DNA of 64,000 nucleotides from CAWUKT01 sp963923035 (GCA_963923035.1 CAWUKT010000009.1:1-64000), one strand, 5' to 3'; shown: positions 26,031 through 35,453, counted from the first letter of the stretch. The notes: generated from the letters alone by a model not told the origin. Numbers and translations: made by a program.

Positions 26031-26747
26031 ATGAAAATCGATGTACTTGCTTTCGCGGCTCACCCCGACGACGTAGAGTTGGCGTGTTCCGGGACCATGG
26101 CCTTGTGCAAGGCCCAAGGAAAAACCACCGGGATCATTGACCTGACCCGCGGGGAACTCGGGACGCGGGGAACCCCCGAAATCCGCACGCAAGAGGCCGC
26201 TGCCGCGGCCAAAATCATGGGCCTGGACGTGCGCGAAAACCTCGGTTTCCGCGACGGCTTTTTCCGCATCGACGATGCGCACCAACTTGAAATCATCAAG
26301 GTCCTGCGTCGCTACCAGCCCGACGTCATCCTGATCAATGCGCCGCTCGACCGCCATCCCGACCACGGTCGGGGCTCCGATTTGGTGCGGCATTCCGCCT
26401 TCCTGTCGGGCTTGCGCCGCGTGCCCACCTCCTGGGATGGCATCCCGCAGGACCCTTGGCGCCCCGCCAAGGTCTACAAGTATATCCAGGATTATTACCT
26501 GAAGCCTTCCTTTGTGGTGGACATTTCCGCCCACTTCAAGACCAAGATGGAGGCCATGATGGCCTTCAAATCGCAGTTCCACAATCCCGACAGCGATGAG
26601 CCGGCAACGTACATTTCCAGCCCCGAGTTCCTCAAGTCGATTGAGTCCCGGGCCAAGGAATTCGGCCACCTGATTGGCGTGGATTACGGCGAAGGATTCA
26701 TCTCTGAGCGCCCCCTGAAGATTCGGGACCTCGGTTTCGAGTTGTAA
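26031..26747 (+). CDS. bshB1: Bacillithiol biosynthesis deacetylase BshB1
   Basis: Zinc-dependent LmbE-family deacetylase of 238 residues that removes the acetyl group from N-acetylglucosaminyl-malate, the second step of bacillithiol synthesis. The motifs are AHPDD (10-14), with zinc ligands His11 and Asp14, and HPDH (109-112), with the third zinc His. The opening MKIDVLAFAAHPDDVE and the TRGELGTRGTPEIR segment are characteristic of BshB1 rather than other LmbE proteins. bshA and bshC are not in the window. It starts nine bases after the T9SS cargo gene and may be cotranscribed with it. Confidence 0.95.
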   Translation: MKIDVLAFAAHPDDVELACSGTMALCKAQGKTTGIIDLTRGELGTRGTPEIRTQEAAAAAKIMGLDVRENLGFRDGFFRIDDAHQLEIIKVLRRYQPDVILINAPLDRHPDHGRGSDLVRHSAFLSGLRRVPTSWDGIPQDPWRPAKVYKYIQDYYLKPSFVVDISAHFKTKMEAMMAFKSQFHNPDSDEPATYISSPEFLKSIESRAKEFGHLIGVDYGEGFISERPLKIRDLGFEL

Positions 26748-26781
26748 TCCAAGACTTCCCATTTATTGTACCAAGAGTAGA

Positions 26782-26800
26782 GCCAATCCTTGCGGTTGGC
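26782..26800. terminator. Possible hairpin between convergent genes
   Basis: Five-base stem GCCAA/TTGGC (26782-26786 and 26796-26800) in the 69-base space between convergent genes; a second small GGCC/GGCC pair (26804-26807 and 26814-26817) lies beside it. There is no T-run, so the role as a terminator is weakly supported. Confidence 0.3.
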
Positions 26801-26816
26801 CCGGGCCTATTATGGC

Positions 26817-27749
26817 CTAGAGTTTGGGATTTTTATTGAAGTCATAAATGATAGCGTCTTTGTTGGGCAGTGAGGAGGTCTGGTTGTAAAATTCGCCTTG
26901 GTAATAGCTGCGTTTGGGAGAGGAAGATTGCAGCTTCATTCTCTTGGAGAACTTCTTTTGGGAATTGTAAATCGACATGGAATTGGGGGTAGCATTGGGG
27001 TCGTTGGTGGAAAAGACATTGTAATGGGGATCAAAATGGTGACCGATCGACGAATTGGAACGGCTGTGTCCTATATATAAGTTGGTGGCACTCCCATCCA
27101 GTTCCCGGATCAAATCGCTCAGGGCATCGGCGACCTGATCGGCCTCGTCCTGCCAGGAAGTATTTTGGGTCCAGACTGTTTGGATGGTCTTGAGCAGGGA
27201 CAGGCACTTTTGTTGTCGATTGGGCTCTTTGGCGGTGAGGGCTTTGATGTAATCGATCGCATTGGCGTCCAATTGCTGGTTACTTTTACTGTTGAGGATG
27301 CGGTTGGCGTAGCCCACCAGTTTGGATTCAATTTGACTGATCGCCTCCTTGTGGCAGATGGCCGCACCATTTTTACTCAGAAATTTCCCGGAAACAATGG
27401 CCTGATACGCTTTGGATGGGCTTCCCAGATTCACCAAGCTCTGTTCCAATAGGTTCATGGCGCCCCGCTTGAATATCTGCTTGACAATCGCCTTAATGGT
27501 GCCCGGATTGCTTTTGGCATTGGGACGGCCTTTGATGGATTCGACGCGGTTGGTTGATTTTTTTGCAATGGGATAGCGTTGGACCGGACCTCCATTTTTC
27601 CCGGTCGCTTTCATTTGGACAGGAGGATCAGGAACATTGGAAGCATTGAGTTGAAAGGTGGGGGGAGCAAAAGACCGACCGGGACTGAGATCGGAGTCTG
27701 GGGTGGAGGCAAAGGATTTAGGCTGAATAAGTGTCGCTTTCATAATCAT
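26817..27749 (-). CDS. Toxin-like protein with Bacteroidetes effector-type leader
   Basis: Unrecognised protein of 310 residues. The first 60 residues, with SFAPPTFQLNAS and later PVQMKATGKNGGPVQRYP, resemble the leader found in front of DUF4157 metallopeptidase-like effectors of Bacteroidota, a class often linked with extracellular contractile injection systems and polymorphic toxins. No DUF4157 HExxH is present. The remainder (about 75-310) is Lys/Asn/Ser-rich and mostly helical, followed by a GHHFDPH segment near residue 225 and a tyrosine-rich end. No signal peptide is seen. The gene is AT-richer than its neighbours, suggesting accessory origin. No immunity gene is obvious. Confidence 0.68.
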   Translation of the reverse strand: MIMKATLIQPKSFASTPDSDLSPGRSFAPPTFQLNASNVPDPPVQMKATGKNGGPVQRYPIAKKSTNRVESIKGRPNAKSNPGTIKAIVKQIFKRGAMNLLEQSLVNLGSPSKAYQAIVSGKFLSKNGAAICHKEAISQIESKLVGYANRILNSKSNQQLDANAIDYIKALTAKEPNRQQKCLSLLKTIQTVWTQNTSWQDEADQVADALSDLIRELDGSATNLYIGHSRSNSSIGHHFDPHYNVFSTNDPNATPNSMSIYNSQKKFSKRMKLQSSSPKRSYYQGEFYNQTSSLPNKDAIIYDFNKNPKL

Positions 27750-27893
27750 TGGGGTTGAGTCCCAAAGTCATGAAGTTCGACGTCTGGAAAAATGGAAGTT
27801 TAGATCAATATGATGGATCTAAAAAGCAATAGCTGATGCTTTGGGGGATTTAAGGATATTTTGGGTTGAAAAAAGTAATTGATTTAATATGAT

Positions 27894-30536
27894 TTACTCC
27901 AATACCAAGCGCTTCGTTTGGCGTCGTCCATTTCCTTCCCAGACCAGCAGATACAGGCCCCGACCCAGGTCGGAGACATCCAGCAAGGCTTCGCCGGCAC
28001 CATTTTCCCACTCCCGCAACGTCCTTCCTTGCACATCCACCAGCCGCAATTTCCCTGCTGCCCCCACCACGTGGACCAAGCCCCGGGCTGGATTCGGATA
28101 GACCTGCCACTCCGGCTGGGGCGCCGCCGTCCCAACCACCACATCTTCGTGGATCGAGAAGTAGCCGCCGCCCGCAAATTGGATTTCCAGGCGGCCGGAA
28201 CCCGGGTAATACGTGAAGCCTGAGACCGGAATCCCATTCACCGACTGCGGCCAGAAAGGCAATCCGCTGATTTCCAGCGTGCCACCCGTGGAGATATAGC
28301 CACGGTAAGTCTCCGCATCAATGCGCTCCAATGCAGTCGTGCTCGTCTGCCCCAGGAAGGCCACCGGGTTGCCGCCGTAGTACAAATTGCTTCCCTCGTG
28401 GAGGAAAAAGCCGGACCATTGCTGGGCCGTATCAAACGACAACACCGCCATTTTTCCGTCTGACGTCACGTCTCCCGCAAATCCCAATTGGGTGGCGGGG
28501 GCCGATCCCGAGACTGTCACCAAGTCAGTGCCGGCGTCGGTTTCCACATACAGGGCTCCGGGATTGGAGAAGAGTTCCACCGTGGGCGTATCGGTCGAGT
28601 AGGGGAAAAGGACGGACAAAAAGCGGGCATCCGCAGTATTGGTCAGCTCGCCGTAGAGGGCGGTATGGTTCTGCGAGGTATCGTAGGCCCATTCATGTTT
28701 TTGGGTGGCCTTGGACAGGGTCGGGGCCATGTCTTTGGCGGTCAGTGTGACCTTGAGGTGGGCATCGTTCCGCGTCCAGGTCGCGCCTTTTCCCATTTCC
28801 TCCGTGAACCAACCCGTCAAGCTGTCCCCATTTTCCAACCCGTACCCATGCAATTGCCATTTGTAGGCGTGGTTGCTGCTGGACGTCACATCATCTCCCA
28901 AGATGAAATACTGTTTGCGCACCATCAGGGGCCACCGACGGACCTCGGCGCCTTCGTAATTGCTGCGGACCTGGGAGAAATCCCAGCCCGGCAGATCGAT
29001 GGGCAGGTCGAGAAATGCGTCCGCCCCGCCCGCATTGGCGATCTGGCCATTGGCGGGTCCGTCGTTGTCGACGAGGATCAAATTGTGGTGACCGGGTTCG
29101 CCGACTTCCGTCCGGCGGTCCCATTTGAGGTAGCCGGGATCCAGCGCGAGCAGTTCCCGGTGGCTGAAGAGGATGAAACTGGTTGCATCGCCCTGGTTGT
29201 GGCCCTGGGCCGAAGTCCGGGCCTTCCCATTCTTCGCGGTAAAGTGGAGGTAGGTCGCCGCCGAATCCCAACCCGATCGGAAGACCAGATTGCCGCTTTC
29301 GTTGAGGGCCTGGAAGTGGGGAAAGGTATCGGGCGCGTCGTAGGTCCGGGAGGCGAGGTAGTCCGCGATCATGTCGTCGCTGCTGTGGCGCAGCATTTTC
29401 CACATGGTTCCCGGTTGCACCTTGGCCCAGCGCGAATAATCGACGTCGATGCACCATTCGGGGCGCTCCATGATCGCCAGGTCCTCATAGGCCGTCGCCA
29501 CAAAGCAATCTTCCAGCGCGGGGCTGCGTCCGTCGGGCATTTGGATGCGCGGCACCCACTCGAAGAGTAGGTCGTAATTCGTATCGTGCCAGGGATGCTG
29601 CACACTGCGGGTATCGCCGGAGAATTCGACGGAAAAGGTCGTATCGGGCAGGTAATTGTGGAGGCTGTGGAAAAAGGGGAGAACATGCTTCATGCCGAAC
29701 CGGAGGTAATGCGGGCCTTCGGAATAGCCCCCGATCACGCCGGCGGTGCTTTGGCGGTCGCCGTCGCGCCAGAGGACATTGTCGATCTGGTACAGGGCCG
29801 TCTGGAACCATTTGGACGGGTCTTCGTCGCCGGAAGGGGGCGTCTCGTCGCTGAGGACGATGCCCGCGAGCCCGAGGGCACCGCAGGTCCGCAGGGCGTG
29901 GTTGTCGGGATGGAGCCCGAAAAAGCCGAGGTTGAAGAGGTTGAATTTGACTTCGCCGTAGAGATTACCGGCCATTTCCATGAGGAGGCCGCGGCCGGTG
30001 GTAAGGAGGCTGTCCGGCACCTGGGCGCCTTTGAGCAGGTCGTAGGCGATGGCGTTGTTGATAATTTCGTTGGAGCGCCAGAGGTAGGGACCGGTATCGG
30101 GAAAGCTCTCGATGTTGGTGTTTTGGTTGTTGAGGAGGAAAATGGCGCGGTTCAGGAGGAAATCGCGGTCGGATGGGGTGAGCGTATCGAGGCCGGTCGT
30201 TCCGGGTTTGCGGTCGAGGAGGAGGAAAAAAGCGCAGTTTTTAGCGTTGAAGGCTGCCCGTCGGCGGTGGCCGTCGACGAGAAAGGGACCGGAACCCGGG
30301 GCATAGCTGAGGACAGAGGACCAGAGTTGGGTGACGAGGTCGTGGGCGGGCTGGGTGGTCAAATGGGCCCTTAGCGCGGGCAATTCCTGGACCTTGAACA
30401 GGGTCCGGGGAAAAGTCGCATCGGCATTGGGGGGCGTCCAGCTGGCCCTTCCTGTGCCTGCCATGAGTACCAGCAGGACAAATAACACCAAGGAATAGCG
30501 GCCGAAGAAGTTGGTTTTGGGCATTTTTTGAAACAT
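27894..30536 (-). CDS. Secreted heparinase II/III-like enzyme with T9SS domain
   Basis: Secreted polysaccharide-degrading enzyme of 880 residues. A signal peptide (about 1-27) is followed by an alpha-helical N-terminal region (about 40-380), a heparinase II/III-like beta domain with QGHNQGD near 445 and LDPGYLKW after it, and a GHHNLILVD strand, then an additional beta-rich part. The last 75 residues form a T9SS sorting domain (VYPNPARGLVHV, then LGRGLYLLVWEGNG). Heparinase II/III and alginate/oligoalginate lyase families share these features; the polysaccharide is not determined. The start was taken at ATG 30536 (alternatives: TTG 30551, ATG 30524). Confidence 0.88.
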   Translation of the reverse strand: MFQKMPKTNFFGRYSLVLFVLLVLMAGTGRASWTPPNADATFPRTLFKVQELPALRAHLTTQPAHDLVTQLWSSVLSYAPGSGPFLVDGHRRRAAFNAKNCAFFLLLDRKPGTTGLDTLTPSDRDFLLNRAIFLLNNQNTNIESFPDTGPYLWRSNEIINNAIAYDLLKGAQVPDSLLTTGRGLLMEMAGNLYGEVKFNLFNLGFFGLHPDNHALRTCGALGLAGIVLSDETPPSGDEDPSKWFQTALYQIDNVLWRDGDRQSTAGVIGGYSEGPHYLRFGMKHVLPFFHSLHNYLPDTTFSVEFSGDTRSVQHPWHDTNYDLLFEWVPRIQMPDGRSPALEDCFVATAYEDLAIMERPEWCIDVDYSRWAKVQPGTMWKMLRHSSDDMIADYLASRTYDAPDTFPHFQALNESGNLVFRSGWDSAATYLHFTAKNGKARTSAQGHNQGDATSFILFSHRELLALDPGYLKWDRRTEVGEPGHHNLILVDNDGPANGQIANAGGADAFLDLPIDLPGWDFSQVRSNYEGAEVRRWPLMVRKQYFILGDDVTSSSNHAYKWQLHGYGLENGDSLTGWFTEEMGKGATWTRNDAHLKVTLTAKDMAPTLSKATQKHEWAYDTSQNHTALYGELTNTADARFLSVLFPYSTDTPTVELFSNPGALYVETDAGTDLVTVSGSAPATQLGFAGDVTSDGKMAVLSFDTAQQWSGFFLHEGSNLYYGGNPVAFLGQTSTTALERIDAETYRGYISTGGTLEISGLPFWPQSVNGIPVSGFTYYPGSGRLEIQFAGGGYFSIHEDVVVGTAAPQPEWQVYPNPARGLVHVVGAAGKLRLVDVQGRTLREWENGAGEALLDVSDLGRGLYLLVWEGNGRRQTKRLVLE

Positions 30537-30590
30537 TTTCACTCCAAACAAAATCTAATACTTCAGAGATCATTTTCCAATCGTAGAAGT

Positions 30591-31259
30591 ATGCGCAGAA
30601 AAGAAAAAGTCCCGATTGTCCTGGAACGGCTGGCCCGCGAAATTCCCGAGCCGGAAACCGAATTGCGCTATGGCTCGCCCTGGGAGCTCCTGGTGGCCGT
30701 GATGCTGTCCGCCCAATGCACCGACAAGCGCGTCAACATGGTCACCCCGGAGCTATTTGCCCGTTATCCTTCTCCCAACCACCTCCTCGACCAGGAATTC
30801 GACGACGTTTTTCCCTATATCCGCAGCATTTCCTTCCCCGCCAACAAGACCCGCCACCTGATGAAGACGGCCCACCTCCTGGTGGAAAACCACGATGGCC
30901 AAGTCCCCCGTGAATTTGACGAGCTGATCAAATTACCCGGCGTTGGGCGCAAAACGGCGAACGTGGTGACCTCGATCCTTTACGACGAGCCCCGCATGGC
31001 GGTAGACACGCACGTCTTCCGCGTCGCCAACCGCATTGGATTGGCCCGCTCCCGCCATTTTCACAAAACCGAAGAACAATTGGTCCGGGCGATTCCCAAG
31101 GCCCAAATCCCCGACGCCCACCATTACCTCATCCTCCACGGCCGCTACGTCTGTACGGCCCGTTCCCCAAAGTGTTCCGAGTGTGTCTTGCCGGACGTGT
31201 GCAGCTATTATGCCCGGCAGGAGAAGAAAAGGGCGCGGGAAGCCTCCAAGGAAGCCTGA
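30591..31259 (+). CDS. nth: Endonuclease III
   Basis: DNA glycosylase/AP lyase for oxidised pyrimidines in base excision repair, 222 residues. The helix-hairpin-helix LPGVGRKTANVV carries catalytic Lys121, and catalytic Asp139 is in AVDTHVFRV. Four cysteines (188, 195, 198, 204) form the C-X6-C-X2-C-X5-C ligand set for the 4Fe-4S cluster. The open frame starts at TTG 30528, but ATG 30591 matches the family N-terminus. It is divergent from the heparinase-like gene. Confidence 0.96.
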   Translation: MRRKEKVPIVLERLAREIPEPETELRYGSPWELLVAVMLSAQCTDKRVNMVTPELFARYPSPNHLLDQEFDDVFPYIRSISFPANKTRHLMKTAHLLVENHDGQVPREFDELIKLPGVGRKTANVVTSILYDEPRMAVDTHVFRVANRIGLARSRHFHKTEEQLVRAIPKAQIPDAHHYLILHGRYVCTARSPKCSECVLPDVCSYYARQEKKRAREASKEA

Positions 31260-31601
31260 AAAGGTGCGGTCAGCGGGCCGGACAAATGGCCACTCCATTT
31301 TTTCTTTTGGATTTGTATCTCTCCACAGGAGCAGGGATTTCTACATTTGCTCCCAAGGGAAAAATCACCATCCCTGTTCCATCCCTGAGCCAAAATTCGA
31401 ACCCCAGGGAATCTAAAATCGCATCGCTCCATCCAACAGTTTTTTCCTGAAGGAAAGGGAGAATCAACCTCCGTAAAAGATCGGATTCTGCTTTCGGATA
31501 CCTGCGACATGCAGGTGTTCGACCGGGTCCCTGTTGGGGCTGGGTAAGGCAATTCATTTCCAACCTCTTAGGTCCATCGTTCAATCCAAAACAGTTCTAC
31601 A
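31260..31601. other. Intergenic region upstream of the ThDP/KAS III/SDR locus
   Basis: About 340 bases without a credible gene. It contains a perfect six-base inverted repeat (ACCTGC 31500-31505, GCAGGT 31511-31516, loop GACAT), about 85 bases before the next start, which may be an operator or leader hairpin. No TAnnTTTG box at a convincing position was seen. Confidence 0.5.
31500..31516. promoter_or_regulatory. Inverted repeat before the ThDP gene
   Basis: Perfect inverted repeat ACCTGC-GACAT-GCAGGT with a five-base spacer. Candidate operator for the biosynthetic locus; no regulator gene lies in the locus. Confidence 0.3.
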
Positions 31602-33299
31602 ATGTCAAACAACTCGGTTCGCATTGACGATGTCTCCCCCGAAGGAGACGAAATAGGTACTCCAAAAAAACGAACGGCAGATGAAATAGCAAAAGGCCTG
31701 CATGGTCTGGGCGTCAATTATGCTTTTGGGATCAACGGAGGGAATATTGCGCCGGTTTGGGAGGCCTTGGAGAAGAGCAATGAAATCGAAGTGCTGCAAT
31801 TCCGGCACGAAGGGGGAGCGGTCTTTGCGGCTTGTGAGTACAGCATTGCCACGGGGGAACCCGTAGCGGTCGTGGTCACTTCCGGTCCCGGGATCGCCAA
31901 TTGCACCAATGCTCTGCTGACCAGCCGGGCGGAGGGGGCCAGGATTGTATTCGTCTCTCCCTATTCAGGTCCGCGAGTTAGGGGGAGGTTTCCTTGCCAG
32001 GAAACGACCATTCACGCCCTGCCCAGCGATTTGACCCATTCCCACTTGATCTTTGATTATTCCACCATCATCGACTCCAGCTCCCAATTGCAGAATGCCT
32101 TTAACGCGATGGCTTCGAAACTGCTTGAACAAGGTCCGCAGATTCTGAGCCTGTGCCTTTCTACGGTCGTCCAAAGGGGGGAGATGGAACCCCTGGAGAT
32201 CGGTGTAAAAAGGATTATTCGGGCCCAGACCTTCTCGGATCGGCAAGTCAGGGAGATCGCAGACTTGTTGGCGAAAAACAAGTTCGTGATCTGGTTGGGG
32301 TTTGGCGCCCGTCATGCCCAGAAGCAAATCGTCGCCCTCGCGGAGAAGGTCGGCGCGCCCGTAATGTGCTCTCCCCGGGCCAAAGGCACCTTCCCGGAGT
32401 CACATGGCCTGTACATCGGGGTGACCGGCTTGGCCGGACACAGTTCGGTCTACCAGGCCTTGGAGGCCTATCAGCCCGAATACGCCTTGGTTCTGGGGTC
32501 CAAGTTGGGAGAATTTACCACATTTTGGGATGATGCACTGGTCCCCGCCGGAGGGCTCATTCACGTAGATCACAATCCGGCGGTATTTGGGGCGGCTTTC
32601 CCCGGACACAAGACGGTCGGCATTGTCAGCGATGTGGGCGAATTCCTGAATGCCCTACATTCTCAACTTCCATCTCGTGCTTCCAACAATTCTTTTTCCA
32701 TTTCCTATATCGAACAGGAAGCCAGTTGGAACGCGGTGCATCCTCAAAAACTGATTGAAGTTGTTCAAAGAATGGTGCTGGACGAGGGGCTGGCCCCGGT
32801 GATCCTGGATGCAGGCAATTCTTTTGGATGGGGCATTCATTATCTACGGTTGGAGACTCCGAATCTCCGTCTGAGTACGACCGTAGGGACTATGGGACAC
32901 GGCGTTTGTGGGGTGATTGGATTGGGGGTGAAGGGGAAAGCGGTCGCCATTGTGGGGGATGGCGCGATGTTGATGAATGGAACCGAGCTCAGCACGGCGG
33001 TGAAATATAATATCCCCGCGATTTGGATTGTCCTGAACGACAGCCTCTACAACATGGTCCTTCAGGTCAATTCGCTTCAGGGAATGAACCATGCCGATCA
33101 TGGTTTGCCCCAAACCGATTTTGCCGCATTTGCCGAGAGTTTGGGGATGCAAGGATTGAGGGTCACCCACGAACACGAATTGGAAAATGCGCTGGAAACC
33201 GCTTTGGAGGCCTCGGGCCCGGTGGTCATCGATGTCCTGATTGATGCTGCGGTGACGGCTCCGATTGGGAAAAGGGCAGATAGTTTAAAAAAGGCCTGA
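31602..33299 (+). CDS. ThDP-dependent acetolactate-synthase-like enzyme
   Basis: Thiamine-diphosphate-dependent enzyme of 565 residues with the three-domain layout of acetolactate synthase and related decarboxylases. The activating Glu is Glu70 in FRHEGGAVFAACEY, followed by TSGPGIANC. The C-terminal ThDP-Mg site is GDG (452-454) to Asn480 (GDGAMLMNG ... LND). It starts a compact group with a KAS III-like gene 19 bases downstream and two SDR genes. A biosynthetic ALS would normally be paired with a regulatory subunit and other branched-chain genes, none of which is present; an acyloin-forming role is therefore inferred. Confidence 0.9.
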   Translation: MSNNSVRIDDVSPEGDEIGTPKKRTADEIAKGLHGLGVNYAFGINGGNIAPVWEALEKSNEIEVLQFRHEGGAVFAACEYSIATGEPVAVVVTSGPGIANCTNALLTSRAEGARIVFVSPYSGPRVRGRFPCQETTIHALPSDLTHSHLIFDYSTIIDSSSQLQNAFNAMASKLLEQGPQILSLCLSTVVQRGEMEPLEIGVKRIIRAQTFSDRQVREIADLLAKNKFVIWLGFGARHAQKQIVALAEKVGAPVMCSPRAKGTFPESHGLYIGVTGLAGHSSVYQALEAYQPEYALVLGSKLGEFTTFWDDALVPAGGLIHVDHNPAVFGAAFPGHKTVGIVSDVGEFLNALHSQLPSRASNNSFSISYIEQEASWNAVHPQKLIEVVQRMVLDEGLAPVILDAGNSFGWGIHYLRLETPNLRLSTTVGTMGHGVCGVIGLGVKGKAVAIVGDGAMLMNGTELSTAVKYNIPAIWIVLNDSLYNMVLQVNSLQGMNHADHGLPQTDFAAFAESLGMQGLRVTHEHELENALETALEASGPVVIDVLIDAAVTAPIGKRADSLKKA

Positions 33300-33318
33300 A
33301 CACAAAAAGAACAAAGAC

Positions 33319-34413
33319 ATGAACATTGGCATTGAAGCGCTTTCGGTGATGTATCCGGAAAACGTAATTCGCAGCGATAAGGACTTGAAATTGCTCCAAG
33401 AGGCAGGCATTGATCCTCGCCAGATTCATACCGTTGATGCACTCGCAGGGAGGTCCTACGCCTCTTCCCCGAAATCGAAAGCGGGGCCAAAATCTCATTC
33501 CCGATGGGATGAACTATCCAAAAAGTACCGAAGTGATCCCTACCTGGGACTCAAGCAAAAGCATGTGTTGAGAGATGGCGAGTCCATTCTGACTTATGCT
33601 TGTTGTGCTGCCCAAAGAGCTCTGAGGGCAGCGAATCTCAAACCGGATGACATTGATATGATGATCGTGTCTTCCATGTTTCCTGAGCATGTGGACACTG
33701 GCGACTCCTCCTACCTTTCGGAAATGCTGGGGTTTGATGGCCTGGCCTGGAGCATCAGTTCGACCTGCACCTCGGCTTGGGTAGCCCTGCAGCTCGCTGC
33801 GGACTCGATTGCGAGAGGGACGCACAAAAAAGTCATGGTGATCGCCACCTGTACCTACTCACGCTTTTTGAGCAACTCGCTCCGCCTTTCCAAGATTGCT
33901 GCCGACGGGGCTGCCGCCTTCATCGTGGGGGGGCTGAAGGAAGGGCAGGGGATTGTCGCTTCAAAGTCTGTCAATTCGAAAGCTACCAATGGCATCTTCT
34001 TCAATACCATCGAAGTGAATGAGCAGGGTTCATGGAAACGGCGGCTGGGGCATATCAAAAACCCCGGTATACCGACGTCCTTCTTCTTCCAGAAATATTT
34101 CAAAGAGACTTGTCTGGACCTTTTGGAGCGGGAAAAAGTAAGCCCTGAGGACCTTGATTTCTTCGTCTCTTTCAATGCCACCGGCTGGTACAGCGAATTC
34201 TGCCTGGAGCAATTGAAACTTCCCAGGGAAAAAACCCATGACATCTTTCCCTATCGCGGTTTTCTCTCCAATGTTTCGGTGCTGGCTGGCCTTTACGAAG
34301 CGCAGAAAAGAGGCTTGATCAAAGAAAACGATTTGATCCTGATTTACAACCACGGCTTCACCTCCAATTGCGTGTCCATGCTGCTGAGGTGGGGAGATGT
34401 GGCCCTCGGCTAG
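33319..34413 (+). CDS. KAS III-like enzyme lacking the HQAN histidine
   Basis: FabH/KAS III-superfamily protein of 364 residues. The active-site nucleophile Cys150 lies in SISSTCTSAWVALQ and the Asn of the triad can be aligned at Asn318 in LSNVSVLAG. The position of the HQAN histidine instead reads FNAT (285-288), so the catalytic His appears to be Phe. Decarboxylating condensing enzymes need that His, while some KAS III homologues act as acyltransferases without it. The gene starts 19 bases after the ThDP enzyme gene and probably shares its transcript. Product chemistry is inferred, not shown. Confidence 0.85.
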   Translation: MNIGIEALSVMYPENVIRSDKDLKLLQEAGIDPRQIHTVDALAGRSYASSPKSKAGPKSHSRWDELSKKYRSDPYLGLKQKHVLRDGESILTYACCAAQRALRAANLKPDDIDMMIVSSMFPEHVDTGDSSYLSEMLGFDGLAWSISSTCTSAWVALQLAADSIARGTHKKVMVIATCTYSRFLSNSLRLSKIAADGAAAFIVGGLKEGQGIVASKSVNSKATNGIFFNTIEVNEQGSWKRRLGHIKNPGIPTSFFFQKYFKETCLDLLEREKVSPEDLDFFVSFNATGWYSEFCLEQLKLPREKTHDIFPYRGFLSNVSVLAGLYEAQKRGLIKENDLILIYNHGFTSNCVSMLLRWGDVALG

Positions 34414-34493
34414 GCCTTTGTTCCCCATTTTTTCTGAACCTTCTTCCCCCCGAATCACATCTCTAAACTTCAAAAACTCGAAAAAATAATCCA

Positions 34494-34640
34494 ATGGGAA
34501 AATTAGACGGAAAAATTGCTGTCATCACCGGCGGCAACAGTGGCATCGGACTTGCTACCGCCCACCTGTTTCAACGCGAGGGCGCCACAGTCATTGTTAC
34601 AGCGCGCAACCAACAGCGACTCGAAGAAAGCAAGGAGCTT
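34494..34640 (+). repeat. Near-identical 5' segment of the tandem SDR pair, copy 1
   Basis: The first about 145 bases of this gene match 35454-35600 with about nine differences by eye, while the rest of the two genes is clearly more diverged. This looks like a duplication with later gene conversion of the 5' part. Confidence 0.75.
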
Positions 34641-35243
34641 GTCGGAGAGGGGATTGAAATCGTCCCGGTCGATGTCACCTAGGTGGGCCAAATCGAAGCG
34701 CTCTTCGAGCATGTTGGCAAGACACACGGGCGGGTCGACATTGTCTTCGCCAATGCGGGAATCCCCGATTATGTCCCCTTTGACCAGGTAGACGAGGCTT
34801 TTCTGGACAAAGTCCTGAATGTCAACTTTAAAGGAGCATTTTTCAGTGTGCAAAAGGCGCTTCCCTGGCTGAAAGAAGGCAGCTCTGTCATTTTCAATAC
34901 TTCCATTGCCAATGTGAAGGGCCTTCCCAATTTCTCCGCTTATTCGGCCTCTAAGGCTGCCCTGCGTTCCCTTACCCGTGTCCTGGCGTCAGAACTCACG
35001 CCACGCGGAATCCGGGTAAACTCCCTGAGTCCGGGCCCTGTCACCACCACCATCCTGGGCAAAATGGGCGTTACGAAAGAAGAGGAGGAAGGATTCCGGG
35101 ACATTATCCGCAGCACAATTCCGCTTCAGCGCTTCGGAACGCCCGAAGAGATTGCCGCTGCCGCACTGTTTCTCGCCTCTGATGACAGTTCCTTTATTGT
35201 AGGCACTGAGATTGTTGCGGATGGAGGCACAAGTCAGGTCTAA
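34494..35243 (+). pseudogene. SDR oxidoreductase interrupted by an in-frame TAG
   Basis: Short-chain dehydrogenase/reductase frame of 249 codons broken at codon 63 by TAG (34680-34682). The first 62 codons encode TGGNSGIG (nucleotide binding) and NQQRLEES; after the stop the same frame continues as VGQIEALFEHVG and runs to the end with the catalytic YSASK. Its 249 codons match the intact tandem copy at 35454-36203 exactly, and the TAG aligns with a His codon there, so one or two base changes explain it. No frameshift is present. It could be a recent pseudogene, a sequencing error, or a read-through case. Confidence 0.82.
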
Positions 35244-35453
35244 GTGCAGATCTGTATGGAGCTGGTTGAGATCAGGGACAAATTTCTAACAAATAATAAA
35301 CTATTTATTCAACTAAAGTATATTGTATTGTAATCTGAGGATCTTGGAAACCGCATGGCTGACCGATTTTAGGCTGGGAATAAATCCCAAGCTATGTACA
35401 CAATTTCCTCCTAAAGGATTGCAGGATCATTAACCACTCTAATCATTATTTCA
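35244..35453. other. Spacer between the two SDR copies
   Basis: About 210 bases, AT-rich for this window, with no gene. It probably carries a promoter for the intact SDR gene, although no perfect TAnnTTTG box was located. Nothing resembling the upstream KAS III gene is repeated here, so the duplicated unit is the SDR gene alone. Confidence 0.45.

Noticed and set aside
31602..33299. Housekeeping acetolactate synthase (ilvB)
   Set aside because: No regulatory subunit or branched-chain amino-acid genes nearby and a KAS III-like partner instead; the sequence alone does not exclude it fully.
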